From positions 988,414-1,052,413 of the forward strand of contig NZ_LMCW01000012.1 in the NCBI RefSeq assembly GCF_001424945.1: DNA of 64,000 nucleotides, read 5' to 3'. The translations under genes and the position numbers were made by a program. Below are positions 54,677 to 63,618 of the stretch, piece by piece (position 1 is the first letter of the stretch; every line of letters begins with the position of its first letter). The notes under the pieces were generated by a model. That model saw only the letters and a list, made by a program, of their open reading frames with translations. It was not told where the DNA came from and did no database searches. This DNA is from Rhizobium sp. Root1203. GTDB lineage: Bacteria > Pseudomonadota > Alphaproteobacteria > Rhizobiales > Rhizobiaceae.

Positions 54677-55702
54677 ATGAACATACGGATGGTTTTGTTG
54701 ACCTCGGCCGCAGCGTTTGCGGCTGCGTCTTCCCCGGTATTCGCTGCTGACGCAATCGTCGCAGCCGACCCGGAACCGGTAGAATACGTCCGCGTCTGCG
54801 ACGCGTACGGCACAGGTTACTTTTACATTCCGGGTACAGAAACCTGCCTGAAGATCAACGGTTACATCCGTTTCCAGGTCGACGGCGCCCCGGACGCAAA
54901 GGGCACCAGCGACTGGAACGCAAAGACACGCGCACAGGTTCAGCTGACCGCCAAGAGCGACACCGAGTATGGCCCGCTCACCGGCGTGATTGTTTTCCGC
55001 AACAACGGCGACACTTCTTCGACCGGAACCATTCTGGATTCGGCATACATCGACGTCGCCGGCTTGCGCGCTGGTCTGTTCTACAGCTGGTGGGATGACG
55101 ACCTGAGCGGCGAAACGGACGTTCTGTCCAGCCACGAGACGCTGCACAACTCGATCCGCTATCAGTACGAAAGCGGCGACTTCTATGCTGGCGTCAGCGT
55201 CGACGAGCTGGAAGACGGTTACTACAAGCCCGGCGAAGGTGCGAACAACGTCGGCGTCGCTGTCGGCGTTGGCGGTAAGGCTGGTATCTTCTCCTACCAG
55301 GTCATCGGTGCCTACGACACCGACAACGAAGAAGGCGCGATCCGCGGTATCGGCTACGTTGACGTTGGACCTGGAACGATCGGCCTCGCAGGCGCCTGGG
55401 CCAGCGGCCGCAACAGCTACTACGATCAGTCCGAATGGACGATTGCCGCGGAATACGCACTCAAGGCAACCGACAAGCTGACGATCACCCCCGCGGCGCA
55501 GTACTTCGGCAAGTACGTGACGGATACCGGCTCGGCCACCCCTGACTCCTTCGATGGTCTGGGCGACGCTTGGGCTGTTGGCGTAACGGTCGACTACCAG
55601 ATCGTCGACAACCTCTACGCCAAGGCAACCGTCAACTACACGGATCCAGAGGACGCCGACGAAGTCACGACCGGCTTCTTCCGCCTGCAGCGCGCGTTCT
55701 AA
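54677..55702 (+). CDS. Outer-membrane porin (rhizobial RopA-type)
   Basis: A 341-residue beta-barrel porin: 23-residue signal peptide (ending SPVFA), then EPVEYVRVCDAYGTGYFYIPGTETCLKINGYIRFQV, the standard opening of alphaproteobacterial porins with two conserved cysteines, and alternating strands ending in the C-terminal aromatic GFFRLQRAF. It forms a trimeric pore for small hydrophilic solutes. It is likely highly expressed, with strong codon bias, and is followed by a GC-rich hairpin at 55714-55739. Confidence 0.93.
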   Translation: MNIRMVLLTSAAAFAAASSPVFAADAIVAADPEPVEYVRVCDAYGTGYFYIPGTETCLKINGYIRFQVDGAPDAKGTSDWNAKTRAQVQLTAKSDTEYGPLTGVIVFRNNGDTSSTGTILDSAYIDVAGLRAGLFYSWWDDDLSGETDVLSSHETLHNSIRYQYESGDFYAGVSVDELEDGYYKPGEGANNVGVAVGVGGKAGIFSYQVIGAYDTDNEEGAIRGIGYVDVGPGTIGLAGAWASGRNSYYDQSEWTIAAEYALKATDKLTITPAAQYFGKYVTDTGSATPDSFDGLGDAWAVGVTVDYQIVDNLYAKATVNYTDPEDADEVTTGFFRLQRAF

Positions 55703-55713
55703 GCTGAAATCCC

Positions 55714-55750
55714 GGCGCTCCGGCTTTGCCCGGGGCGCCATCGCTATTGC
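55714..55750 (+). terminator. Terminator-like hairpin after the porin gene
   Basis: GGCGCTCCGG (55714-55723) pairs (with one G-T) with CCGGGGCGCC (55730-55739) over a 6-base loop. The T-run after it is weak and interrupted (ATCGCTATTG). Confidence 0.5.
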
Positions 55751-55977
55751 GTTTTCTGATCCGATTGACCTCCGATCAGTTACGGGGATGGGCCGGTTTC
55801 CCTGCCGGACCATCCTTGTATGCCTCCCAGAGTGTACGGTCTCGCGACCACCGGTCTTCTCGCCCGCTGAAGCGTTCCTCCGCAAAAATCAGTAGGTTTC
55901 CAGGCCGCACCTGCGCACTCGCCTTGCGACGCATTCCATCCTCGCTATTGTCGTACTCCTCCGCAGGGCAGCGACAT

Positions 55978-56361
55978 ATGGAACTACGCATAGATCCGCA
56001 TCCATCGAACGGTGAGCTGAACGCGCTTTGGCAAGCGGCGTGGAGCGACCCGGACATGCGGGATTTCCGGCCGGTCCTTTGTCGAAGCCTCGCGCATGTG
56101 GGTGCCTATCGCGACGAGCGGCTCATTGGCTTTGTAAACGTTGCCTGGGACGGTGGCATCCACGCGTTTCTTCTCGACACCTGCGTACATCCCACGTTTC
56201 GTCATCAAGGAGTGGCAACGGCGCTCGTCAAGGCAGCTAAGGACTGCGTACAAGCGCGGGGGGTGCATTGGCTTCATGTCGACTTCGAACCACGCCTCGC
56301 CGAGTTCTACCGCGACTGCGGCTTCGTCCCGACAAGCGCAGGCGTCATCCGGCTTGCCTAG
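55978..56361 (+). CDS. GNAT family N-acetyltransferase
   Basis: A 127-residue short acetyltransferase. The core is HAFLLDTCVHPTFRHQGVATALVKAAKDCVQARGVHWLHVDFEPRLAEFYRDCGF, with the R/Q-x-x-G-x-A/G acetyl-CoA motif RHQGVA. The substrate is unknown. ATG 55978 is chosen because the fold starts there; the reading from 55726 adds non-conserved sequence. Its stop overlaps that of the convergent DUF427 gene by 4 bases. Confidence 0.85.
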   Translation: MELRIDPHPSNGELNALWQAAWSDPDMRDFRPVLCRSLAHVGAYRDERLIGFVNVAWDGGIHAFLLDTCVHPTFRHQGVATALVKAAKDCVQARGVHWLHVDFEPRLAEFYRDCGFVPTSAGVIRLA

Positions 56362-56738
56362 GCAGGCAGGTATTCGATTGTATCGACACGATCCGGATAG
56401 AAGGCGAAATACCCCTTGATCTCGCTGACGGCAGCATGCGGAGTTTCGTAGGTCCAGATTGCGTTCTCGGACCGATCCCCGCCCGCCGGAATGCTGTAGT
56501 ACGACGCTTCCCCCTTGTAGGGACAATAGCTGTGGTGGTGGGTCCGCTCGACGAGCGTCAGGTCCACGTCTGAGCGCGGTATGTAGTAAACCGGCGGGTA
56601 TGTGGCTTCCTTCAGCGTCAATGCCTTGTGGCTGTCGGCAACCACTTGTCCGCCGACCTTGACGACGATGCGCGACGAGCTTGGGGCGATCGTGATCGGA
56701 TGGTCTGGACCTGGTATCTTCATCGGCTGGAGCGACAT
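56358..56738 (-). CDS. DUF427 family protein
   Basis: A 126-residue protein with the DUF427 core: SSRIVVKVGGQVVADSHKALTLKEATYPPVYYIPRSDVDLTLVERTHHHSYCPYKGEASYYSI. The YCPYKGEA motif is diagnostic. The function is unknown (no catalytic activity is assigned). AAGGAGATCAC precedes ATG 56738. The longer reading to 56855 is not supported. Confidence 0.93.
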   Translation of the reverse strand: MSLQPMKIPGPDHPITIAPSSSRIVVKVGGQVVADSHKALTLKEATYPPVYYIPRSDVDLTLVERTHHHSYCPYKGEASYYSIPAGGDRSENAIWTYETPHAAVSEIKGYFAFYPDRVDTIEYLPA

Positions 56739-56861
56739 CGTGATCTCCTTCTGATGATTCAGATATAGGAGCCCAGCGGCCGAATTGCAGGAGCTGACGG
56801 CAACTCCTGCATATTGTTGATCACCGACGGTCGAGACCGAGTGGCGTGCAGCCATCCGTTG

Positions 56862-57749
56862 CTAGGTGGCTCCAAGCGTCCGTCGGCGTGACAGCCCAAG
56901 CCCCAGAACTGCCGCAAGCACGCATCCGACACCAACGAGCTGGTTCAGCGATAGCCGCTCGCCGAGCAGGACAAAGGCCATCAAGACAGCGGATGCCGGC
57001 GCGATTGCCGTGAAGAGCGACGCTTCGACACCCGACACCCGCTCTGCTCCCGCATACCACAGGATGAAGCCTGCAACCGTCGGCACGAGCGCGTAGTAAA
57101 CCACCGCCGCAATCGCCTCATGGGAAACGCCGATGGGAGACGCCGTTTCCCACAAGGCTGGAATGGTCGCGACGATCAAACCGATTCCGGTCATAAGAGC
57201 GGACTGCGTGAGCGGCGGGATTGGTGTGCCCAGGGTCTTGTTCAACAGAATGAACAGGCTCTCGCAGATCACCGCACCAAGAACCAGCCCGTTGCCGAGC
57301 ATCGATCCGCTCCCTGCGTCCGGCGAGAAGGCAATGGACAATACACCGGCCGCCGACAACGCGATCGCCAGCACAAGCGAACGATGTGGTCTCTCGCCGA
57401 GAACCGCAATGGAAAGAGCGGCTGAGACGATCGGAAGAGTGCCGATGATCACGCCCGCATCAGCCGCCGTCGTCAGTTTCAAACCCGAGATGAGCAACGT
57501 CGTATAGCCGACGCTGCCTGCACCCGCCTGAACGATGAGGATGCCCCATTGCCGCGGACTCAAACTTGGGAGCCGCGCTCCCTTCCACCACATCAGGACG
57601 GCGAACAGGGGAAACGCTATTGCAAAACGCAGCGCTGTGGCTGTGAACGGCGGCATATCAGAGGCGATGATCCTGCTGGCGGTTACTGTGCTCCCAACGG
57701 TCAGCATCGCAAGCGTGAGATAAAGGTAGCCTTGAAAAGGTCCGCGCAT
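56862..57749 (-). CDS. DMT family (EamA) transporter
   Basis: A 295-residue membrane protein with ten helices in two EamA repeats (YLYLTLAMLTVGSTVTASRII; FTATALRFAIAFPLFAVLMWW; ALMTGIGLIVATIPALWETA; AAVVYYALVPTVAGFILWYAGAERVSGVEASLFTAIAPASAVLMAFVLLGE). It probably exports amino acids or other metabolites. The ATG 57749 has GGAGAACG upstream. It lies 70 bases downstream of the AraC regulator on the same strand, which likely controls it. Confidence 0.92.
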   Translation of the reverse strand: MRGPFQGYLYLTLAMLTVGSTVTASRIIASDMPPFTATALRFAIAFPLFAVLMWWKGARLPSLSPRQWGILIVQAGAGSVGYTTLLISGLKLTTAADAGVIIGTLPIVSAALSIAVLGERPHRSLVLAIALSAAGVLSIAFSPDAGSGSMLGNGLVLGAVICESLFILLNKTLGTPIPPLTQSALMTGIGLIVATIPALWETASPIGVSHEAIAAVVYYALVPTVAGFILWYAGAERVSGVEASLFTAIAPASAVLMAFVLLGERLSLNQLVGVGCVLAAVLGLGLSRRRTLGAT

Positions 57750-57819
57750 CGTCGTTCTCCAGTTGGCTTGCAGGAGACCCGAAGGGTATCGCGAGATCTT
57801 GAACGAAATTGCAGGAGGC

Positions 57820-58653
57820 TCACGCCATCGCGTTGGCATAGCTGCGTGGCGACAGCCCATATTTGCTGACGAACACGCGCGTCATATGGCTCTGGTCGGA
57901 GAAACCGGCGGCAAGTGCCGTTTCGGCAAGGGGAGTACCCACGGCCATCAGCCGTCGGGCAAGATGGATGCGGCGCTGTATCAGATAGGCATGCGGGGTC
58001 ATGCCGGTGGCCTTGAAAAATGCTCGCAGGACTTGAAAGCGACTGAGCGAGCTCGCCCTTGCCAGATCGGATAGCGAAATCCCCGCGGCCGGATCGTCAT
58101 CCATCATCTCGCGTACGATCCGGATCGAATGCGGCACGACGGGACGCCCGGTGGCCGGCCGCTTGCGCATGACCCCTGCAACGAGCGTCAGCAAGCCTTC
58201 CTCGCACGACAGCGGATTTGCATTGGTGCCGCTGCCCGCGTTCTGGTGATCTGAATTCGGATCCGTTGCGGCCGCAAAAAGCGCCTCGAATTGTCCCGCC
58301 GTCCGCGTATCGCGAAATACCGGATCGGGAATCTCCGCCATTGCCAACTCCCCCTCCGTTATATCGGAGAGGCAATTGCCGATCACTTCAGGCGAAAAAT
58401 AGAGAATGCGCCATGAACGCCCCTCACCGATCGGCGTGCCGTCATGCACCTCGTTCGGGTTCACCGCAATGAGATCGCCCGCACCAGCTTCCACCATGCC
58501 ACGCCCGCTGAGCGACTTCTGCGCGCCCGAAGAAATGAGACCGATGCCGAACTGCTCGTGCGTGTGCCGGGTAAAGCTATGGTTCGTTTCCGCCACGACG
58601 GCTTCGACGCCGGCGATCGCGGATTTCAGCATTCTGAACTGGTTCTTCGCCAT
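57820..58653 (-). CDS. AraC family transcriptional regulator
   Basis: A 277-residue regulator. The N-terminal cupin-like part has HTHEQFGIGLISSGAQ and LIAVNPNEVHDGTP. The C-terminal double HTH covers about the last 100 residues (SLSDLARASSLSRFQVLRAFFKATGMTPHAYLIQRRIHLARRLM, ETALAAGFSDQSHMTRVFVSKYGLSPRSY). It is a cytoplasmic activator of unknown ligand. ATG 58653 is preferred over the TTG at 58680. It is followed by the EamA exporter, a typical regulator-exporter pair. Confidence 0.92.
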   Translation of the reverse strand: MAKNQFRMLKSAIAGVEAVVAETNHSFTRHTHEQFGIGLISSGAQKSLSGRGMVEAGAGDLIAVNPNEVHDGTPIGEGRSWRILYFSPEVIGNCLSDITEGELAMAEIPDPVFRDTRTAGQFEALFAAATDPNSDHQNAGSGTNANPLSCEEGLLTLVAGVMRKRPATGRPVVPHSIRIVREMMDDDPAAGISLSDLARASSLSRFQVLRAFFKATGMTPHAYLIQRRIHLARRLMAVGTPLAETALAAGFSDQSHMTRVFVSKYGLSPRSYANAMA

Positions 58654-58700
58654 CTCGCCTCGCACTTCGGGAGCGATCAACTGCAGTCGGAAGCTCGCGC

Positions 58701-59105
58701 TCAGCCGCCGATTTCGACAGTCATGCTGTATTGGCAGGTTTCGTTGCGCCGCGCGGCGTTGCGCATCAGATAAACCTGCGCCTCGTAGTTGCCGCTTGCA
58801 TCGAGATTGGCGCTGAATTCATTGCCGGTCGTTGATCCGTTGAAAAGGGCTTCTTCGGCTCCCGGCGCGGTCACGTTGAAATAGCAGCTGCTGTTCTTTG
58901 GGCTGAACAGGATAGACATCGCCTGCCCGGCATTGGCGCCGATGACGTAGGTCACGCCGTCATATCCCCGGAGCGATCCCTTCACGGTAGTCGAGCGGGC
59001 GCCGGGCTTGAATTTTACCACCACCGTCTTGTCGGCAGCAGTGGCTTGCTGGCCAACCAGAACCATGGAAATTGCAAACGACAAGGCAAAACACGCGCTA
59101 CGCAT
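58701..59105 (-). CDS. Exported hypothetical protein ('DNA breaking-rejoining'-type annotation)
   Basis: A 134-residue secreted protein. The signal peptide is ~23 residues (ACFALSFAISMVLVGQQATA), followed by VVVKFKPGARSTTVKGSLRGYDGVTYVIGANAGQAMSILFSPKNSSCYFNVTAPGAEEALFNG and an ending with TCQYSMTVEIGG. This beta-rich, two-Cys fold is widespread in Rhizobiales and often wrongly called a DNA breaking-rejoining protein. The function is unknown. The ATG 59105 follows AGGGGACC. The upstream extension to 59159 is not supported. Confidence 0.75.
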   Translation of the reverse strand: MRSACFALSFAISMVLVGQQATAADKTVVVKFKPGARSTTVKGSLRGYDGVTYVIGANAGQAMSILFSPKNSSCYFNVTAPGAEEALFNGSTTGNEFSANLDASGNYEAQVYLMRNAARRNETCQYSMTVEIGG

Positions 59106-59227
59106 CGATGGTCCCCTTGGCCTGCCGAAGGCCGGCACTGTTTCTACGTCTTCAATCATGAAATCTTAGGGTGAGGAACCAGGGCTGTCTACCCGACGTG
59201 GTCGCCCGCGGCAATCTACTCACCGGT

Positions 59228-59389
59228 TCAATGCACGGTCTCCGGCTGTGTTTCACCCGCGAGTATGGACAAAGTTTCTTCGAGAGCAACGACCAGCATG
59301 TCGGTCATTTCATCGCCGCGCTTCTCGACAAAGGCCACCTTGGTGGCCTCGTCCTGCATTTCGAAAAAGCGCTCGATCTCGATCGACAT
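59228..59389 (-). CDS. Small hypothetical protein, 53 aa
   Basis: A 53-codon minus-strand frame: ATG at 59389, stop at 59230-59228. AAAGGA lies 7 bases before the ATG, an ideal distance. The product (MSIEIERFFEMQDEATKV, AFVEKRGDEMTDMLVVALEE) is acidic and helical, with no signal peptide or membrane segment. Three competing frames on the plus strand look like shadows. I do not recognise a family. Confidence 0.5.
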   Translation of the reverse strand: MSIEIERFFEMQDEATKVAFVEKRGDEMTDMLVVALEETLSILAGETQPETVH

Positions 59390-59639
59390 CTCATTGTCCT
59401 TTCATGCGCCGCAACCATCCGGCGATTGGACAATGGTTAGGCGGTCTGTCTTGTGCCGAACTGGAGCGATCACGGATCGCATCCTGTCGCACGACGACAC
59501 ACCCAACCTAGCGCACGCCCCAGCAGGTTCCAGAGCCCCGATTGCAGTATTTCGATACGACTTCCGTATGGAACCGGGCCGCAAGGAAGGTCGTTCAAGG
59601 TGACCGCCGGCGCCGGCAGCCGTTTGCAGGTTCGTTCCT

Positions 59640-60845
59640 CTATTGCGGGAAGCCACGGCTTTTCCATTGGCTTTTGGGGACCTGATCGCCCACGTCGAAG
59701 GCAAAGGACATGACCTTTGTGGCGTCTGCATCCACCTCGCATCGGAAGCTCATATCGTACCAGCGCGCGCCGGCACGGAACGCCCCACGTCTCACTTCAA
59801 GCACGGTACCGCTCGACAACCGGTAAGATGGCAGCAATTCGGGCCGATAGCCCGATGGCGAGTGCCTGAGCTGCTCGCGCAATTCGGTGGTGCAGAGCTG
59901 AGCGACCCGCAGGCCTCGCGGCAGATTGTCCATGGCGGTCTTGGCGACAGGATCGTCCGTCGCATTCCGCGAAAACAGCGTCTTGGCCTCGGTGAGTGCA
60001 TCCGGTGCGGCCTTTGCAGGCTCTTTCTGCTCGGTTTTGGCCGCTTCAGGCGGCTTTGCCTGTTCGAAATCGGTCTTTGCCTCGCCGGTAGCCTCTGCTG
60101 CCGATCCGTTCTTCTCTTGATGGCTGTCGACCGCTGCCACTTGCGGCAACTCGATATCGTCAGGCACGGGGTTTCCCGGCGGCTTGTCCTCGACCGGCGG
60201 CTTCAACGCCGTCGTTGTTTCAGCGGGCTTCGGTTCCGGCTCGTCGCTCGGCGGCGCTTCGTCAGGCCTGGCAGCCGCAGCGGAAGCATCGCCCGTTTCG
60301 GATTTTTGCGGCCCGGTGTTTTTGTCGCCGAATTCGAAGACCGGCCGCAGAGGCTGCAAAGGCTGTGGCTTGCCCTGCTCGCCGGACGCTTGCCCACCCT
60401 GCTCCTCCGGCTTCGATTGTTCCGGCTTTGGCGTCTCCTCGGGCGGTTTCTCCTCCGGCGCTTTTACCTCCGGTGGCTTTTCCTCCGGCGGCTTCGGTTG
60501 TTCCGGTGGCGGCGGTGGCGGCGGCGGTGGTTCTTCTGCCTTCGTTTCCGCTTTCGGCGGCTCCGCCGGCTTCTCGGCAGGCTTCTCCTCCGCCTTCTTT
60601 TCTTCAGGCTTCGGCTCTTCCGGCACCTTCAATGCGGGCTTCGGTTCCTCGGGTTTCTTTTCCTCCGGCTTCTTCTCCTCCGGCGGTGGCACGAGGTCCA
60701 CGTTGAGGGTTTCCTCCTCGGGGGGTGTCGGCGGCTGCTCGGGCAGTTTCACGAAAAAGAAAGCAGCGACGGCAAGATGCAGCAATACCGAGGCAAACAC
60801 GCCCCAGCCAAATACCCCCCAGCGATCTTCCAGAATCTTCGGCAT
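59640..60845 (-). CDS. DUF930 protein with Pro/Glu/Lys-rich TonB-like linker
   Basis: A 401-residue inner-membrane-anchored protein. A single N-terminal helix (VFGWGVFASVLLHLAVAAFFFV) is followed by ~220 residues of Pro/Glu/Lys repeats (EEKKPEEKKPEEPKP, PPPPPPPPPEQPKPPEEKPPE), like the periplasm-spanning rod of TonB. The C-terminal ~115 residues are the DUF930 domain (LPRGLRVAQLCTTELREQLRHSPSGYRPELLPSYRLSSG, FRAGARWYDMSFRCEVDADATKVMSFAFDVG). ATG 60845 is chosen over GTG 60851. The upstream site is weak. The function is unknown. Confidence 0.85.
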   Translation of the reverse strand: MPKILEDRWGVFGWGVFASVLLHLAVAAFFFVKLPEQPPTPPEEETLNVDLVPPPEEKKPEEKKPEEPKPALKVPEEPKPEEKKAEEKPAEKPAEPPKAETKAEEPPPPPPPPPEQPKPPEEKPPEVKAPEEKPPEETPKPEQSKPEEQGGQASGEQGKPQPLQPLRPVFEFGDKNTGPQKSETGDASAAAARPDEAPPSDEPEPKPAETTTALKPPVEDKPPGNPVPDDIELPQVAAVDSHQEKNGSAAEATGEAKTDFEQAKPPEAAKTEQKEPAKAAPDALTEAKTLFSRNATDDPVAKTAMDNLPRGLRVAQLCTTELREQLRHSPSGYRPELLPSYRLSSGTVLEVRRGAFRAGARWYDMSFRCEVDADATKVMSFAFDVGDQVPKSQWKSRGFPQ

Positions 60846-61044
60846 GCCCACGCACGGTGCTCTACGATAAGCTGTCGATGTGGCCTTTTAAGAAGGCCGC
60901 ATCAAGCCTTAAAGCAAAAAAGACGGCATGCGCCGCGAAATGCTGCACAACCAAGGACAACAACAAGACGTTAAATCTGAGGAGGACAGGCCGGACGGCA
61001 CGGCACATACAACTCAACAGCGCCGCGCCCCCGATCCACTACGC

Positions 61045-61338
61045 CTAGCCGAGCGTTCCTATGATCTCGCGATAGGCGGCTTCTGGAAACGCCTTCAGCG
61101 TCCGCGTGCGCACATTCCCGCCCATTCCGAGGGACAGGCCGAAACGCGCCATTACCGCATCGTCGGGCGCCTCGCAGACCGCGACGAGATCGTGTTCTCC
61201 AAGGGTCAGAAAGAACTGCTGGAAGGATCCGCCCATATCGCCGAGCAGCTTCTTTGCCGCGTCCAGACGCTTTGTCGAGTCACGAACGTTGCGAATGCCC
61301 TGATCCGTCCAATTGATAAGTACGATGTAAGTGGTCAT
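61045..61338 (-). CDS. GYD domain protein
   Basis: A 97-residue protein of the GYD family: MTTYIVLINWTDQGIRNVRDSTKRLDAAKKLLGDMGGSFQQFFLTLGEHDLVAVCEAPDDAVMARFGLSLGMGGNVRTRTLKAFPEAAYREII. It has a ferredoxin-like dimeric fold, function unknown. GGGAGGTG precedes ATG 61338. The reading from 61527 crosses the rpoD terminator and is rejected. Confidence 0.92.
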   Translation of the reverse strand: MTTYIVLINWTDQGIRNVRDSTKRLDAAKKLLGDMGGSFQQFFLTLGEHDLVAVCEAPDDAVMARFGLSLGMGGNVRTRTLKAFPEAAYREIIGTLG

Positions 61339-61488
61339 GTCACACCTCCCGACGGAGGGTCTCGGTCGACGCAGGCGTATTGGCGACCTTTGCTCAAGCG
61401 CTGCAGTCGGTCCCTTCCCCCGTGGCGAGGATTGTACTCCAGTCACTCGACAAGAAAAGCGCTGATCTTGGAAGCGTGCCCGATCAAG

Positions 61489-61517
61489 AAAAAAGCCGGA
61501 CACAAGAGCCCGGCTTT
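61489..61517 (-). terminator. Rho-independent terminator of rpoD
   Basis: AAAGCCGG (61492-61499) pairs with CCGGCTTT (61510-61517) over a 10-base loop. On the minus strand it is followed by TTTTTT, 47 bases after the rpoD stop. Confidence 0.88.
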
Positions 61518-61563
61518 CAGATTGCAAACCTCGCCACTCGGCTGATTGCCGAAGATGAGCGCC

Positions 61564-63618
61564 CTAGCTGTCGAGGAAGCTGCGGAGCTTTCTGGAGCGG
61601 CTCGGATGCTTCAGCTTGCGCAACGCCTTCGCTTCGATCTGACGGATGCGTTCGCGGGTAACCGAGAACTGCTGGCCGACCTCTTCCAGCGTGTGGTCGG
61701 TGTTCATGCCGATGCCGAAGCGCATGCGTAGCACGCGCTCTTCGCGCGGCGTGAGCGATGCCAGGACGCGGGTCGTCGTCTCGCGCAGGTTCGCCTGGAT
61801 GGCGGCGTCGATCGGAAGAAGCGCGTTCTTGTCCTCGATGAAATCGCCGAGGTGGCTGTCTTCTTCGTCACCCACCGGGGTTTCGAGCGAGATCGGCTCC
61901 TTGGCGATCTTCAGGACCTTGCGGACCTTTTCGAGCGGCATGGCGAGCTTTTCGGCCAGCTCTTCCGGCGTCGGCTCGCGGCCGATCTCGTGCAGCATCT
62001 GGCGCGAGGTGCGGACGATCTTGTTGATCGTCTCGATCATGTGCACCGGAATACGGATCGTACGGGCCTGGTCGGCGATCGAGCGAGTGATTGCCTGCCG
62101 GATCCACCACGTCGCATAGGTCGAGAACTTGTAGCCGCGACGGTATTCGAACTTGTCGACGGCCTTCATCAGGCCGATGTTGCCTTCCTGAATGAGGTCG
62201 AGGAACTGCAGGCCGCGGTTCGTGTACTTCTTGGCGATGGAGATGACGAGGCGAAGGTTCGCTTCCACCATTTCCTTCTTGGCGATACGCGCTTCGCGCT
62301 CGCCCTTCTGGACCATCGACACGATGCGGCGGAATTCGGCGATGGAGATGCCGGTTTCAGTCGCCAGATTCTGGATCTCCTGGCGGATGTCGCGGATCGT
62401 CGTGTTTTCCGACTTCGCGAATTCCTTCCAGCCGCGTGCGGCCAGATTGCCGATTGACTTCATCCAGTTCGGATCGAGTTCGGCGCCCTGATACTGCTCG
62501 AGGAACGAGTCACGCTTGACGCCGTAGGATTCCGCCAGACGCAGCAGGCGGCCCTCGTTCTGCATCAGCCGCTTGGAAATGTCGTAGAGCTGCTCGACGA
62601 GTGCGTCGACGCGGTTCTGGTTCAGCGACAGAGACTTGACGGCCTTGATGAGCTCATCTTTGAGTTCCTTGTAGCGACGTTCCTGGGCGGAAGACAGTGT
62701 GCCGGTTGCGGCAAGTCGCTGCTCGACCTGCTGGTCCTGCAGCTTGCGCAGCTTCTTGTAGGTCTCGGCGATAACGTCGAGCGTTTCCATGACCTGCGGA
62801 CGAAGCTCGGCTTCCATCGCGGCGAGCGAGAGGTTGGACTCGTCTTCGTCCTCTTCCTCTTCCTCGCCAGGAAGACCTTCGCCGCCGACGTTGGTGATGT
62901 CGTCGTCGCCGGTACGGACGCGGCGCGTCTTTTCCTTTTCTTCGGCAGCCTTGCGGTCTGCCTCGATCTTCTCCGGGCTCTGGAACTGCGGAGCAGCCTT
63001 GGCTTCGGGACCCGAGTAGGTCGTTTCAAGGTCGATGATCTCGCGAAGCAGCGTCGTGCCTTCGTTGAGTTCGTCGCGCCAGATGATAATGGCCTGGAAG
63101 GTCAGCGGGCTCTCGCAGAGGCCACCGATCATGGTTTCGCGGCCAGCCTCGATACGCTTGGCGATCGCAATTTCGCCTTCGCGCGACAGAAGCTCCACCG
63201 AGCCCATTTCGCGCAGGTACATGCGAACCGGGTCGTCGGTACGGTCTGTCGGCTCTTTCTTCTTGGCGGTCGCAAGGGCGGTACCGCCGGAAGGAGCGAG
63301 CTCGCCGCCTTCGCTTTCCTCGTCGGAGTTGGAATCGTCGTCGTCGCCACCGCTGGTGCCGGCCTCTTCGGCTTCCTCGTCCTCGATGACGTTGATGCCC
63401 ATATCGGACAGCATCGACATCGTGTCTTCGATCTGTTCGGAAGTCACTTCCTCTGACGGCAGGACCGCATTCAGCTCGTCCATCGTCACATAGCCGCGCT
63501 TCTTCGCGGCCTTGATCATTTTCTTGACCGCGTCATCGGAAAGATCGAGAAGAGGGCCGTCGGTGCCGCCGTCGCGTTCGACTTCCGCTTCTTCGTTCTC
63601 TTTGACCTTGGTTGCCAT
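61564..63618 (-). CDS. rpoD: RNA polymerase primary sigma factor (sigma-70)
   Basis: A 684-residue housekeeping sigma factor. The N-terminal region 1.1 ([51 protein letters not shown]) is followed by an acidic linker and the non-conserved region. The core promoter-binding part is [36 protein letters not shown] (region 2). Region 4 ends the protein ([40 protein letters not shown]). It is essential for vegetative transcription. It is the last complete gene on the minus strand and ends at a good terminator; in rhizobia dnaG commonly lies upstream but is not visible in this window. Confidence 0.97.
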   Translation of the reverse strand: MATKVKENEEAEVERDGGTDGPLLDLSDDAVKKMIKAAKKRGYVTMDELNAVLPSEEVTSEQIEDTMSMLSDMGINVIEDEEAEEAGTSGGDDDDSNSDEESEGGELAPSGGTALATAKKKEPTDRTDDPVRMYLREMGSVELLSREGEIAIAKRIEAGRETMIGGLCESPLTFQAIIIWRDELNEGTTLLREIIDLETTYSGPEAKAAPQFQSPEKIEADRKAAEEKEKTRRVRTGDDDITNVGGEGLPGEEEEEDEDESNLSLAAMEAELRPQVMETLDVIAETYKKLRKLQDQQVEQRLAATGTLSSAQERRYKELKDELIKAVKSLSLNQNRVDALVEQLYDISKRLMQNEGRLLRLAESYGVKRDSFLEQYQGAELDPNWMKSIGNLAARGWKEFAKSENTTIRDIRQEIQNLATETGISIAEFRRIVSMVQKGEREARIAKKEMVEANLRLVISIAKKYTNRGLQFLDLIQEGNIGLMKAVDKFEYRRGYKFSTYATWWIRQAITRSIADQARTIRIPVHMIETINKIVRTSRQMLHEIGREPTPEELAEKLAMPLEKVRKVLKIAKEPISLETPVGDEEDSHLGDFIEDKNALLPIDAAIQANLRETTTRVLASLTPREERVLRMRFGIGMNTDHTLEEVGQQFSVTRERIRQIEAKALRKLKHPSRSRKLRSFLDS

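Noticed and set aside
60184..60870. Plus-strand Ser/Gly-rich frame over the DUF930 gene
   Set aside because: It mirrors the Pro/Glu/Lys repeat of the real gene; no start signal.
60878..61048. Short plus-strand frame starting MWPFKK
   Set aside because: The start looks like some small rhizobial proteins, but there is no Shine-Dalgarno and the C-terminal part is random-like.
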